Positions 45,591 to 56,740 of a DNA stretch of 64,000 nt are shown piece after piece. The DNA comes from Datura wrightii (taxonomy: Eukaryota > Streptophyta > Magnoliopsida > Solanales > Solanaceae). The notes below the pieces were generated by a model. That model was not told the DNA's origin, made no database searches, and saw only the letters and a list, made by a program, of their open reading frames with translations. Positions within the stretch are counted from its first letter, which is position 1, and each line of letters opens with the position of its first letter. A program made the translations under genes and the position numbers. Location of the stretch: the NCBI GenBank assembly GCA_035772735.1, contig JASDFA010000019.1, positions 70,408,001-70,472,000 on the forward strand. The letters run 5' to 3'.

Positions 45591-46811
45591 ATGGCGAGCA
45601 GACAAGATAAAGGCAAGGGTGCTTCTACCTCAGGCACCGGTAAGAAAATATTGAGGTTGGGCACTGCAGTCCCAGCTGCACCAGCTGTTCCACGTGGCCA
45701 ACGCCGCCAATACGGAACAAGATGGGTAACCGAGGAAGGAAAGAAATGGTATGCTAAGCATAAGGAGAACAAGTACTTCCCGGAGGAACATATTGCACGG
45801 GAACCACTTGCACAGGAGTTCCCACGTATTGTGCAGAGAATCGAGGCAGCTGGGCTCAGCTTTATTTTTCAGGAGCCCAAGGAGTGCAACCTTCATTTGG
45901 TCCGGGAATTTTATGCAAACTGGAACCCGGCCATCAGAAGCCACACAGTGAAAATCAGAGGGCAGATTGTCACTCTGGAACCCCAGCAGCTGAATGCCAT
46001 CGTTGGAGCGCGGGACACAGACGCCCACGTTCTCCTCCAGCTAAACATCACCCCACCGTACGACGACATCAGACGTACGTTGTGTGGGGCTCGATCCACA
46101 GCCCGATGGAGTAGACATAAGGAGAGGGGTTACCACCAGACTCTGCCTTATTCGCAGATGAACAGGGAGGCCAGAATATGGCTGAAGATTGTGTGTTCGT
46201 GTTTGATCCCGGGAGTTCATATGACGGACGTGACACGGGACCGTGTCTGCTTGGTGTATGCCCTTATGAAAGGGCTTGAGATTAATGTTGGGGCAGTCAT
46301 AATATCCGCCATGAAGAGAGCCAGACTGCACCAGGGCCACAGATACGGGTTTGGCGGACTCATCACCACCTTCCTTCGAGGCCTCGACATTGAGGAAGAA
46401 GCTTTGGACTATATTCCGCAGTTGGAGCGGAGGTCCCTCGATGTGACAAAGACTAAGGCCCCCGACACTACACACGGACCAGTACTGACTTTGGGCGAGC
46501 GACATGCTCGGGACGATCAGTACATGGCCCGTATGTTTGGCATGCAGATGCTTCAGCTACGGATTGGTGGGAGACCAGCCACCGAGGAAGAATTATGGCA
46601 GCTGGAGCTGGACTACCCCTTTGGCGAGAACGCCAGAGCCTTATGTCGGGTGGGACCAGCCTTCGTGGAGCCTACTGATGACGATGTCCCTACTGATGAG
46701 GAGACACGTCGTGAGGACTCCGATGTGGAGTCCGATGACGACGATGGAGCTGATTCAGACATGGGCGACGAGGCCGCAACACCGGATGAAGAAGTCGAAT
46801 ATTTCGACTGA
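45591..46811 (+). CDS. 406-residue 'putative plant transposon protein' ORF of element D
   Basis: Intact frame from ATG 45591 (context ACAATGG) to TGA 46811. The N-terminus is basic (MASRQDKGKG). A conserved-looking core runs from about residue 40 to 310: RWVTEEGKKWYAKHK, FPRIVQRIEAAGLSF, FYANWNP, MNREARIWLKIVCSCLIPG, VTRDRVCLVYALMKG, INVGAVIISAMKRAR, YGFGGLITTFLRG. The last 45 or so residues are strongly acidic (VESDDDDGADSDMGDE). It resembles the plant transposon protein family common in Solanaceae and related to Athila ORF-1/env-position proteins, named from recognition. No membrane segment is evident, so it does not look like an envelope. Its function is unknown. Being intact in an element that lost pol suggests it is worth keeping or was recently copied. 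Confidence 0.8.
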   Translation: MASRQDKGKGASTSGTGKKILRLGTAVPAAPAVPRGQRRQYGTRWVTEEGKKWYAKHKENKYFPEEHIAREPLAQEFPRIVQRIEAAGLSFIFQEPKECNLHLVREFYANWNPAIRSHTVKIRGQIVTLEPQQLNAIVGARDTDAHVLLQLNITPPYDDIRRTLCGARSTARWSRHKERGYHQTLPYSQMNREARIWLKIVCSCLIPGVHMTDVTRDRVCLVYALMKGLEINVGAVIISAMKRARLHQGHRYGFGGLITTFLRGLDIEEEALDYIPQLERRSLDVTKTKAPDTTHGPVLTLGERHARDDQYMARMFGMQMLQLRIGGRPATEEELWQLELDYPFGENARALCRVGPAFVEPTDDDVPTDEETRREDSDVESDDDDGADSDMGDEAATPDEEVEYFD

Positions 46812-48712
46812 TCAGGGAGTTCCACCACCCGAATTTTTTTTTGTGTGTTGTAATTTTTGTGAACACTGGGGACAGTGTTCGATTTAAGTGTCGGGTGGGG
46901 AGTAGCTAGGTGCTGGGACTTGGGCTCTAAATTGTTGTATGTTTTTCCTTGGTTTGGATGAATGTTTGTGCTTTCCCTGTTATGAACTGTTTGGTGATGT
47001 ATCTGTATATATTTGTTTCGTGGTTAATGATGTGTGGTATGAAAAGTTATGGTTGCCAGTGTAAATAGTTTGTAAATATTTTTTTCTATCGAGATGATCG
47101 ATATTTTTAAAAAATTTGCGCGAAAATATTTTGCACTTGTAAATATTTTCTTTCTATCGAAATGATCGATGTGTTGCAAAATTTTTCGATTTTTAATTTT
47201 TTTGGGTTTCTCGGAGTTTGTTTTTGGTTCTTTTACCGAGAATAGTCCCATTGAACCGATGTCATAGTTAGTGACCGTTCCCTATGATGGATGGATGACG
47301 ACCGTCTTAAGGGAAATGTAGTCGGTAGGAGTAGGATTTTTATTTGTTTTTAGTTTGATTTTTATTTGTTTTTAGTTTTTCTTTGGTGGATTGCATCAAT
47401 GAACTGTAGTTGCTTATGGTTGCTAAAATTTCGTTAAGTGTTGTAACTGATGTTCAAAATGTGAAAATGATTCGTTTGAAAGCATGCAATTTGATAAATA
47501 TGTTGAGTTACCTCGGCTATAGAATTTGATTCAGTATGATTGAGGCTTAATCTTGAATTCATGTTATTGGCTAATTAGAGAGTCTATGAATGCATCTTGA
47601 TTCGAGCATGTGCATGAAGTGTGAAGTGAGGTATTGTTATTCCATGCCATTGTGAATTGTCTAGAACTTGCCTGGTGTGTATACAAAACGAAATGAAGGA
47701 GGTGTAGTGTTGGAAAGGATGTAGGCATTTCTTTGTTTTAACCGATAGTTTCCATTTTTTTCTTGTCAAATTCTACCTTTCTATGTGTTGTATACCCTAG
47801 TTAGCCCGTTGAGCCTTTAGCTGATTTTTTTCTTTCTTTTGTCCAAAAGTGTATAAACTAAGCTTTATTCCTTCTTTTCATTAGCCTTAAAGTCTATACG
47901 AAACTCTTAAGCGCTTACAAAGAAAAGAAAATGTTTCCCAAAGTGTTAAAGAGTGAAAAGAAAAAGAAAAGCAGAGTGAGGAAAGAAAAGATGATGTTGA
48001 AGAGGCACTTGCTATAATTAAATGATAGTGAGGGTACATGAAAACCCTTTGTTTTGTGTCAAGTGTGTTTGATGAAATGGGCTGTACGAAAGGAAACCAG
48101 CATGAATGGGAGAAAAAGAGGAAAGAGAGGAACAATGTCCATAAGTCGATGGGAATGAGTTGAAAAGGCGCTTAAGGATGCTAGCGACTATTATTGGCTA
48201 ATCCAATATATATATACTAGATCCATAGCCCCGTTACAACCCATTAAAGTCCTACGTGATCTTACATTGCATTTCTTTATATTAGTGGAGTAATACACTA
48301 AGGGCAAGCTTATGGGTCATGACATGAGGCATGTGAATTCTTTTGGGAGAGAGAGTGAAATTAATTTTTATATGCCCCTACTTGCATGTTTGTGTGTTGC
48401 ATGAACAAAAAGGGGAAGATTCTCTCGAGTTGTGAGGGCACATGCTTGATGAAAGATTGAATTTCGTGTCGGATTTCTTGATTAGCTGATTTGCATGAGT
48501 TTGCCGATATCCGGAATCAATTCTTAAAAGTCTAGGAAGTATTGATGTATTAAAGGTCATTGCATTGTAAGACCAAGCATGTTTTCGTGATGATTTGCAA
48601 AAAATTGAATAATCGGTATGACCGTAGCGTAAATGGTCGCATCATAGTGACGAAGGTTGGGATGTAATTTGCATGATTTGTGTATGTGTTGTTCGAGGAC
48701 GAATAAGGATTT
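46812..48712 (+). other. Element D 3' non-coding region
   Basis: About 1.9 kb without supported genes. It begins with GGGGACAGTGTTCGATTTAAG, a text commonly seen after Athila ORFs. Repeated TTTCTATCGA.ATGATCGAT occurs at 47083 and 47151. The short minus-strand frames here have no recognisable content. Confidence 0.6.
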
Positions 48713-48726
48713 AAGTGTGGGGTAAG
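48713..48726 (+). other. Element D polypurine tract
   Basis: AAGTGTGGGGTAAG immediately before the 3' LTR. A similar text (GAGTGTGGGGTAA) also occurs inside the candidate intron at about 45497. Confidence 0.6.
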
Positions 48727-50171
48727 TGATCTTGGGCAGATTTATATGCCCAAGTGATACTCAAACGTATCATTTTCACCTTGTTTGTTGTGCAATGTGT
48801 ATATAATATCATGTAATCGGTAATAAAATGCGAATTTATACTAACCAACATGATTAGCATTTGTTTTGCAGGTAAATGTGATTTTTAGGAGCTAAAATGC
48901 ATGTTGGAACTATATCGGAGCTGGACTTGGATGCGAGCGTGGAAAAGACATTGGAATGCACATTTTATAGGGGCTCCGCGATGGAGCCGTGCCACGCTAC
49001 CATCGCGGTAGCACACTGCCTGAACAGGAATTAAAATGGCAAATTCCAGTGTGCCATCGCGTCAGCTCCATGGCATGGAGAGAGGCCTCCGCGTTGGCCT
49101 CCGTGCCACGTTGAGGCTAATTTACCGGACCCTGAAATTCCAGTGAAGGTCCGCGTCAACGCCGTGTCACGGAGGCAGTGCTCCGCGTTGGCCTCCGTGA
49201 CACGTTGCTTGTTATTCCGGGAAAATTTTCCACTAGTATAAATAGCACGCTTAGGTTTATTTTAAGTAGTTTCTTAGCTTTTAGACTGAGTTCAGAAGTG
49301 GAGAGCAAGAACGTGGGTTAGGAGCAGTTGAGGAACGAAAAAGTAAGGGATTTCTTCTCTTCTTTTCTTCTTTCTATCAATTGTACGTATGATTTACACT
49401 CATTTTAGGATGATCAATCCACAAATGAGTGGCTAATTCTCTTCCTTGCTGAGGTTTTGACACTTGTAATGAATTTTGATTATAATTGATATGGTTTTCT
49501 TCTTCTTCTTCCATGTTGTTCTATTAATTCTTTTTCTTACTGCATTAGTGTGTGGCCAACATTAATGTACATCTAAAAAGTCCAATTTCACTCGAAAGAG
49601 AAAGAAATTGGAAAGTTGTGAATTAATAGGGTATTGTCCTTAACTTGATTTGGGAAAATTGGGTTTTGATGTGCTTTCCTGATAGAAATATACTTGAAAG
49701 CCGTATTAGTCAATTTAGGAACCGGAATTGTATTGCTAGGTCATAAATTGCATTTGATCACAGAAATGTAGACGGATGGTTTATGATTCTAAAGTGAAAT
49801 TAAATACGAGAGTTTTAATTTCTAGGCGAATGTTCTTGGCTAGCAACATGAAGAAGAGATTAACCAAATTATCATAATTATCAAGTTCATTACTTGTTCT
49901 TAACCTTGGCATGTTCATATCCACTGTCTAAATTCACAGTAAATAGTTGTTATTAATTTTAGTATATATAGTTTAGAAACAAAAACTCAAGTAACTGTTG
50001 GTTACATTGTTGTTAGCATAATTAGAAGTGAAATAGGAATATAGTAAACTAGGCAAATTTACATATCTTGAGCCTCCTTGGATCGATAGTTGGCTACTTA
50101 GCCACTTTATTACTTGTTTGACCACGTGCACTTGCGTGTCGGTTTTTAACCTATACCGGAACACCCGAGCA
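48727..50171 (+). repeat. Element D 3' LTR
   Basis: 1445 bp, nearly identical to the 5' LTR. The palindromic modules are at about 49070-49110 and 49164-49208, and the TATA box at 49237-49245. It ends CGAGCA at 50171, followed by TSD CCAGT. Confidence 0.9.
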
Positions 50172-50500
50172 CCAGTCCATACCCATTATGGCATCGAAGT
50201 CTATCATTTCTAACTCGGCCAGATCTATTGTGGTCTGACGGTCAGCAATCTCTACTGTACACCCGCGGTAGATTCAGCTAGCTGTCATAGAGTCACCGAC
50301 GGGCGTGGATACTAAAAAGGGCTGCTGCAACAATTCTGGTGCAATACTAAACTTTCGTGCCACAAAAGGAGTAATATAGGACAAGGTAGACCCTGGATCA
50401 ATCAACACATACACAGGGTGTGAGCAGATAGTTAGCATACCTATCACAACATCAGGCGACGCTTCTGAATCTTGCCTCCCTGGTAAAGCATATGTGCGGC
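50172..50500 (-). pseudogene. Element C protease region, cut by D
   Basis: The minus strand reads ALPGRQDSEASPDVVIGML, then YVLIDPGSTLSYITPFVARKF (protease with D-P-G-S-T active-site motif), VSTPVGDSMTAS, one stop, and DFDAIMGMDW at the junction with D. The aspartic protease would mature gag-pol. It is shifted by one frame from gag near 50490, carries a nonsense codon at about 50280, and is split from RT by 9.9 kb. Confidence 0.8.
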
Positions 50501-51832
50501 TTGGCCCACGCCTGTACTGGAGGTCCCTGATCTGCCTCGACCCCTGCCTGCTGAAACTGAGGGCCTGCGCCCAGTCGAGGATACTGTGGCTCGTGACCCT
50601 GCAGATGCCCTATCTTGTCTATCTCGGTCCTCTCGGCCTCTGGCCGGGCAATCTCTCATCAAATGGCCTTCTTGGCCACAAATATAACATGCGGTGGAGC
50701 CATATCTGCATGCTCCAGGATGACGTCGATTGCATATAGGGCAAAGAGGCAAGGTATACCTACTCTGCTCCGCCCTCCTCTGTAATGGTAAATCTGTCAT
50801 CTGCAAGACTCTACCAGTCTCTGACTGCCCCCGGCGGCTGAATCTACCCGCCTGTGACTGTGGCGGAGGCGGGGGCCTGGGCGGCCTGTCTGACAACCGT
50901 GGCCTGGGTCCTCCCCGGGCCTCCCTCTGTAACTCAACTGGCCTGTCCCGGCGACGCTGCTCCTGACCGACCTTTCTGATCTCCCGTTGTCGCTGTCTGA
51001 TGCCCTCAATATTTTGGGCAAATGCCTGAACTCGAGCAATGTCCATGTCCTCTCGCAGTGTAGCTGTAATACAAGTCTCAACATATTCTGGATTCAGCCC
51101 CATAATAAAACGGTGCACTCTGGATGCCATGGTATCAACAAAGGCCGGTGCATATCGAGCCAAAGAATCAAACCGCAAGGAATATTCCCGAACACTCATG
51201 GCCCCCTGCTCTAGATGTAGGAACTGGTCTACCCGAGCCTGTCGAATCTCCCGTGGCAAGTAGTGATCCAGAAAAGCTGCTGAAAAGCTGGACCAGGTGG
51301 GAGGGGAAACATCTCTCCCTCGAGACCTTTCCCAGCTTTCATACCATAGCACAGCGATATCCCGTAACCGGAATGCTGCCAATTCAACTGATTCAGTAGG
51401 CGTGGCATGCATAACCCTGAAGATTCTCTGCATTTGATCCAGAAAATCCTGAGGGTCCTCTGTCCGGTCCGAACCTGTAAACTGTGGGGGGTTCAAAGCT
51501 AAGAACTCTCGGACCCTCGAACTACCGGGCCCTCCTGATGATTCTGCAACTGTAGATGGCATTGGCTGACGCTGAGCAGCCATCATCTGTGCTAACATAA
51601 CCACAACACTCCTAACCTCCTGGTCGGAGGGTGTCGGTATAGGGACTGCTGAAGGTAGTATCGCCCCAAGTGGCTCCCGACGTGGTGGAGACTGCTGAGG
51701 AGGCTGGGACGATGCCTCTGTAGTGCCCTCTGATCGGGCTGTTTCTAGACGAGGGGGAGGCATCCTGCTGGTGCCTTCCCTTGCTGCAACATCTAAGCTC
51801 CAACCCGTGATAGGATGTCGCAGGTCTGACAT
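50444..51832 (-). CDS. Element C gag
   Basis: 462 residues from ATG at 51832 (MSDLRHPITGWSLDVAAREG) to the stop at 50444. The open frame extends upstream without another convincing ATG. Domains: Pro/Ser-rich N-terminus, retrotransposon gag core (FLALNPPQFTGSDRTEDPQD; VLWYESWERSRGRD; FLDHYLPREIRQARVDQFL), then an Arg-rich region and one CCHC zinc knuckle CYICGQEGHLMRDC at about residues 382-395. Gag would package the RNA and form the particle. The last 15 or so residues come from a frame change relative to protease. Intact gag in an element lacking integrase is notable. Confidence 0.85.
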   Translation of the reverse strand: MSDLRHPITGWSLDVAAREGTSRMPPPRLETARSEGTTEASSQPPQQSPPRREPLGAILPSAVPIPTPSDQEVRSVVVMLAQMMAAQRQPMPSTVAESSGGPGSSRVREFLALNPPQFTGSDRTEDPQDFLDQMQRIFRVMHATPTESVELAAFRLRDIAVLWYESWERSRGRDVSPPTWSSFSAAFLDHYLPREIRQARVDQFLHLEQGAMSVREYSLRFDSLARYAPAFVDTMASRVHRFIMGLNPEYVETCITATLREDMDIARVQAFAQNIEGIRQRQREIRKVGQEQRRRDRPVELQREARGGPRPRLSDRPPRPPPPPQSQAGRFSRRGQSETGRVLQMTDLPLQRRAEQSRYTLPLCPICNRRHPGACRYGSTACYICGQEGHLMRDCPARGREDRDRQDRASAGSRATVSSTGRRPSVSAGRGRGRSGTSSTGVGQAAHMLYQGGKIQKRRLML

Positions 51833-52039
51833 TATCTGTATCCAAAGAATATAGTAAGCTTTTAGGGACTCAACCCTATACTGTACCGCTCTACAGCACG
51901 ACTGAATAAGAATAAAAGACAACCATCCTATCATGCCTTGCAGCCTCCTACCCATAGTATGTGGTGCACAACACATCCATGGACAGGACTCTACCAGCAC
52001 GGCTTGCAGACCCCCTAGGATACGACCTACTCTGATACT

Positions 52040-52051
52040 GCTCTGATACCA
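52040..52051 (-). other. Element C primer binding site
   Basis: The minus strand reads TGGTATCAGAGC a few bases after the end of its 5' LTR, the initiator Met tRNA type. Confidence 0.85.
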
Positions 52052-52055
52052 AGTT

Positions 52056-54640
52056 TGTCACACCCCGCCTTGGGGGGTATGACTAGCACCTGGTGCCCTA
52101 CTAGGACCTGAACTGCTGGACTGCTAAGCCTGGGCACATCTGGTGCCTGGCTGGCTCTAACTCATATTTCTGGAAACAAAGGGCTATATAACGGCTGTAA
52201 ACACAGCCCCCGGCCCATTGGCCTATAGCCTTCTGTACCTATTCTAACAGCTGACCAGAAACATACCAATTTAGGGAAACCTATGCAGGCCGACAAGGCC
52301 ACCATGCTGTCTAGTTATCTGCAACTCAATCATGAAGTATTAAAAGCTACGTGACCGACAAGGTCACCACTAGTGGCAAACTATGGCCCCACATGGCCAT
52401 CATAAAAGAAAGAAAGAGTACTAACAGCTATACTACTGCACAGCCTCACACGACCGGCTCATCTGACCACAGGGAAAGCATATACAGACTGCAAGCCTCT
52501 AGGAATAGCAATAGAAATGATCGGGACAGGGCCTCGACCTACCCATACTATACAACAAAAGAAAATGGACTGCACCTCTGGAATTCAGTCTCCGGATGAC
52601 AGGAGCTGAATACTCGAACGCTGACAGGAATCACGTGGTGTCGCCTGCTCGTCTATGAGTACCTGCAGGCAAGTAATGCAGCGCCCCACCGAGCGTCAGT
52701 ACCGCTGGTACTGAGTATGTAAAGTAACAACTGAAAGCAAAATCTGAAGACAACAGTGTAACAGATAAAACTGAAATAAGGAGGATTAGATTAACTGTCT
52801 GACAATGTAAGTCATACCTTCTTGCAATTATACTCGAAGGAGAGGAAGTCATACCTGAGGATTTATCGTCCTATTGTCGAACTACTCGTATCTACTATAA
52901 CATGTCACAACATATCATAACATACATAACATATATAACATACATAAACCTTACCCGGCCCCCATAAGCCGGGAGGTACAACCAGCACGGAATCTATGCC
53001 CCTACCCCGGTCAACCCATCTCCTATAAACCCCGTAAGCATCCTGTCGGTTCCCTGGGTAGGCACTTGGGCTCGCTGAGCCCCTGACTATAACTGCATCT
53101 GAGTCCGGAGGACTCCTGAATCAACACCCCGGGCGTACCCGCTCGACGGGGGTGTATAAAAGCCGACCAAGGAAAAATATGGGGAAACTGGCATCCCATC
53201 TTCGTCCCCTGGGGGACGGCATGCCACTCCGTAGAGCGACGTATCCTCGTCCTCTAGTGGATGAGTCGATACAGCTATTAACCCTGGGGCGGTCATGGAT
53301 GCTAGGTAGTCCAACCCCAAACAATACAACGGTCTCAACTAGTAATACAATACTGTCTGCATATCTCACATGCTGAGGCTAATAGGGGTAAGGTATCGTA
53401 TATACTACATACTGAGCTAATGATAGCAATCTATACGTATATAATACGTTCTAAGACTAGTAAGTATATATATGTGAATATAGTCTCCTGTCAGACTGTA
53501 CTGGGGCAAATGCTATCCAAGGTAGTGTTTCTGCTGAAAACTATGTTGTTTACTGAGTTTCTGTATTAACACAATTTACTACTCCTAACATGCGTTCTAA
53601 ACTTTATTTTAGCCTGCCAATCTATTTCTGAAGCATTCTACGGATATTGCATCACTTTACGGGGTTTCAACTAAATACAATAATATCTTAACATGTCATA
53701 TTACATCACATACTGAGCATGCTGAGCGGTTTCTAACACTTGTGTTAGAATTTATGTCATACTAGTAAGTTTCACGCACGTTACAACTTGAGGCTTCTAA
53801 CATCGTATCAACATTTACAATAAACACAATACTTAACTTCTGAACATTCTACTGGCCTGTAAATTACTATACTGCATCAATATTACTTAGCTTGCCGAGG
53901 GAACTAGCTTTACATACCTTATCCTTGAACTATTCGTCCGTCGGACGAGGCTCGGCCGGTACTTCAACTATTTTCTCCCAACTGCATTCATAAATACGTC
54001 AATTAATACTAAATACAACTTTATCATAAAGAACAACGCTACTTTCAATATAGTTTATAGCCTAAACTTAGGCTTATCGAAAGACGGTCGAAAACTCGCT
54101 ATTTTTCAGCGGTCCAGAAGGGAGAAATATTCACTTCTCACCTAGGAACACATAGACATTAATTTAGAGCAATTCTACTTACCTTAGTTCGGTGGCTCGC
54201 CGATTCGTCGGCCGTATTTCACGAAACTAATTCCGCAGGAATGCTCTCTGCTGCTAAATACTCCGGTATCTGGGATTAATTTGAGTTTGGGCAGCGTTTA
54301 GCAGCGTAATCGGTCAAAAATTATAATCCCTCCTTCGTCTTCCTCTGTTTTGCTGCGTTTTTTGGAAATTATAATGAGTTAAATGATATTAAACCGAAGT
54401 GGGGCTTTATATACTTGAGCCTAGACAAGGGCAATGTGTCACGGAGCCAACGCGGAGGCCTCACCTCCGTGACACGCTGCCATCGCGGAGGGGCTCTGCC
54501 TCGGCTCCTTCCGCGATGGTTCGACAGGTTTCTCATCCGATCTTTTCCCGGGCCTTTCTCTAGCACGTATGGCCTTCAAATATGCTTAACCAACGTGCGA
54601 ATAGGTCATCTAGGTGCCGGGAATTCTACGGGGTATAACA
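52056..54640 (-). repeat. Element C 5' LTR
   Basis: 2585 bp; the minus strand runs from TGTTATACCCCGTAG to GGGGTGTGACA. It retains the 116-bp block missing from the other LTR, which includes a donor-like CTAAG/GTAAGT. Mini-exon-like segment at 53918-53981. Short perfect palindromes such as GTCCCC..GGGGAC lie near 53204. Confidence 0.9.
54405..54510 (-). promoter_or_regulatory. Element C LTR promoter: palindromic modules and TATA box
   Basis: On the minus strand, in order: a CATCGCGGA-type inverted repeat (left copy arms at 38525-38534 and 38555-38564), then the module GTGTCACGGAG / CTCCGTGACAC (54436-54446 and 54465-54475) around GAGGCCTCCGCGTTGGC (54446-54462), then ACACGTTGC-like text (CACATTGC here, by a CG to CA change), then the TATA box TATATAAAG (54405-54413). 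The same layout is at 38450-38564 in the other LTR. Confidence 0.65.
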
Positions 54641-54645
54641 TTCTC

Positions 54646-56520
54646 TTCCCCATTCCCCACTCAAACCCTCTATAAATTAGAACGTAGAGTTCTCTCTCAA
54701 AGTATTTTAAAGCAAGAGCTAGGGAAGATATTTACTCTTTGATTATCAAATGATTTCTCCAGGTTTCTTCGTCAGGAATGTGAGTATTCAACAAGGGAAA
54801 TTATTCATCCTTTGTGTCCACCAAAGTTCTTCCATAACTTCTCTATTAGCTTTAGCCCTGAGTTTTTCGAATACGAAGAAATTACATGTTATTATTCGTC
54901 AACCTCTCATAGAATGATATTCTCGTTTATTATTGATATGAATTCCATCAGTTCTTACTTAAATTATCTAGATTCTTGCAAGAGTGAATTGAATCCCTGA
55001 ATTCCTGTATAAAGATGATTTTACTTGAAAATCTCCCTCTAGTGAATTAAGCATGTTTGGGCTAAATTTTGCTTGAAACTCTTTTATATATGAAACGAGC
55101 AGAGATTCCATTTTAGACTTTATAAATTAGTTTTCTTGCATTCTTGAGTTGTTTCTATATTATGGAATTCTCGTGTTGTTGGAATGAGTCAAATTCTCTA
55201 TTAGCTGTTCAATAGTTCAGTTTAGTTAGAATGTAGAATCCCTTCAGAACTATGTAGTAATTGTCAATTAATCAGTTTGACTATAGAAATTCTTGAGGTG
55301 TAAGTAGTACCTCCCAAATATTAGAATTAGAATCAAAATTCAGTTATTGGTCCACTAGGCAATCATGATATTTCAGATATATGGCTCTGACTTGCCCCAG
55401 GACCCCAAATCAGATTTCAGTTTGTTCTTAGATGGTTACGACGCTTCTAGTGAGCAGCTCTGACCAGTCTAGAACCCAATTTCAGAATTTGGTCTGGTAA
55501 GACTTTTAGGGTACTTCCAGTTATATGTCCCTGACCATTCTTGGACCCCAGTTTCGAGTTATCATCCTAGTAGTTCAGTATAGGTTTTCTAGTGGGAGTA
55601 GACTTAGCACTGAGCGGGCCGGGGTTCCAGCGTATCCAGGTTCCCAGAACTACGTTGCCAATGTAGGTCATAGTTATAGATTATTGGCCTGATCTGGACT
55701 CAGACTTTTGTGATCACCCAGTTCATGCCTTTATATCCTGGCAAGGTATATTGGGTCCTACCAGTGGGGTGTATACATCGGACTCGACATCTAGCTCATG
55801 TAATTATATGTCGGTTACAGACTCTCCCACTAGTCAGTCCAGTTTCAGAATAGGAATCTCAGTTCATTTTCATCCCTATCGGTTTAACTCAGTTCAGTAC
55901 AGTATCTCTGACTCAGTGTTTCATACTTAGGGCATGTCCTTGACCATCAGACAGGATTATCTTGACCATTTCAGATTACATCAATAGTTCAGTTCAACTT
56001 ATCTGTTGGTCATTGCGTGTCATTTCAGTTCAGAATTTATATTCAGTTATGTTTCTCCCACTTACTCAGTACATTTAAATTACTAACGCATACTTTTATG
56101 TTGTATCGTTTCATGATACAGTTGCAGGTTCTCAGACTCAGCACCGCTAGACGCCGCAGTTCAGATTCTCCATCTCAGCAGTTGAAGTGTGAGTCCTCAT
56201 CATCCGAGGGAATTATTTATTTCCTTCAGTCACTTATTAGTTTCAGTAAGACTTAGAGTTAGCTGGGGAGCTTGTCCCAGCAACTCCTCAGTTAGATGGT
56301 TTTTAGACAGACATGATTTTCAGATTTACCAGTATTATTCAAATGTTTCGAACTTTCTGTTTTTAGACTTGTCTTTCATAAATGCTTTATGATATTATTT
56401 CAAGTTTCGTTGTTCATAATTATTCAGAATACTATTGAATGATAGACTAGGGATTGACTTGGGATTACTTGTGGCTTCAAGTACCGTGTTACGTCCAGGG
56501 TGTAGGCTCGGGGCGTGAAA
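54646..56520 (+). repeat. Element B 5' LTR, right piece
   Basis: Continues LTR B after C, matching 62119-63991. The TATA box TATAAATTA is at 54671-54679. The LTR end reads GTGAAA instead of GTGACA (one change). Confidence 0.85.
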
Positions 56521-56524
56521 AACT

Positions 56525-56536
56525 TGGTATCAGAGC
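56525..56536 (+). other. Element B primer binding site
   Basis: TGGTATCAGAGC a few bases after the LTR end. Confidence 0.85.
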
Positions 56537-56740
56537 ACTAGGTTTAGAGTATCATTTGAAAGTTTGAAAGCCGCATCGAGTAGAGTCCTTTTCATGGGTG
56601 TGAAGCGTGCCACACTTATGATGAGGAGGCTACGAGATTTTATTAGAAAAATTTCCTTTTATTCATATTCTTTATCGTGCGTCAAAGTTTAATTCCATAA
56701 ATACCCTTCTAATTCGTGCTCTGTTTCATTTCAATGAACC

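Larger units (their letters stand above)
40228..50171 (+). mobile_element. Element D: Athila-like gypsy element without RT/RH/INT
   Basis: 9944 bp on the plus strand, TSD CCAGT (40223-40227 and 50172-50176), inserted in the protease region of C just after its IMGMDW motif. The LTRs (40228-41646, 48727-50171) start TGATCTTGGG and end CGAGCA. A tRNA-Asp-type PBS follows. It encodes gag, protease and a 406-residue extra protein, but the interval where RT, RNase H and integrase belong is missing. The LTRs are nearly identical apart from a 26-base segment present only in the 3' LTR, so D is young. Confidence 0.85.
36217..54640 (-). mobile_element. Element C: Tekay-type gypsy retrotransposon, interrupted by D
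   Basis: Minus-strand element with TSD TTCTC. LTRs are 52056-54640 (its 5' LTR) and 36217-38685 (its 3' LTR). It has an intact gag frame, a protease region split by element D, RT with all key motifs, truncated RNase H, and no integrase. Without D it is about 8.5 kb. The LTRs are very similar outside one 116-bp deletion, so C is younger than B, its host. Confidence 0.9.

Noticed and set aside
46041..46505. 154-codon minus-strand frame opposite the 406-residue ORF
   Set aside because: Antisense shadow of the coding ORF; no recognisable features of its own.
45591..46811. The 406-residue ORF as an envelope protein
   Set aside because: Position recalls env of Athila-type elements, but there is no signal peptide or transmembrane segment; the acidic tail suggests a soluble protein.
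47887..48135. Ser/Phe-rich minus-strand frame in element D as a membrane protein gene
   Set aside because: Produced by A-rich plus-strand text (AGAAAAGAAAA-type); no supporting signals and inside the retrotransposon 3' region.
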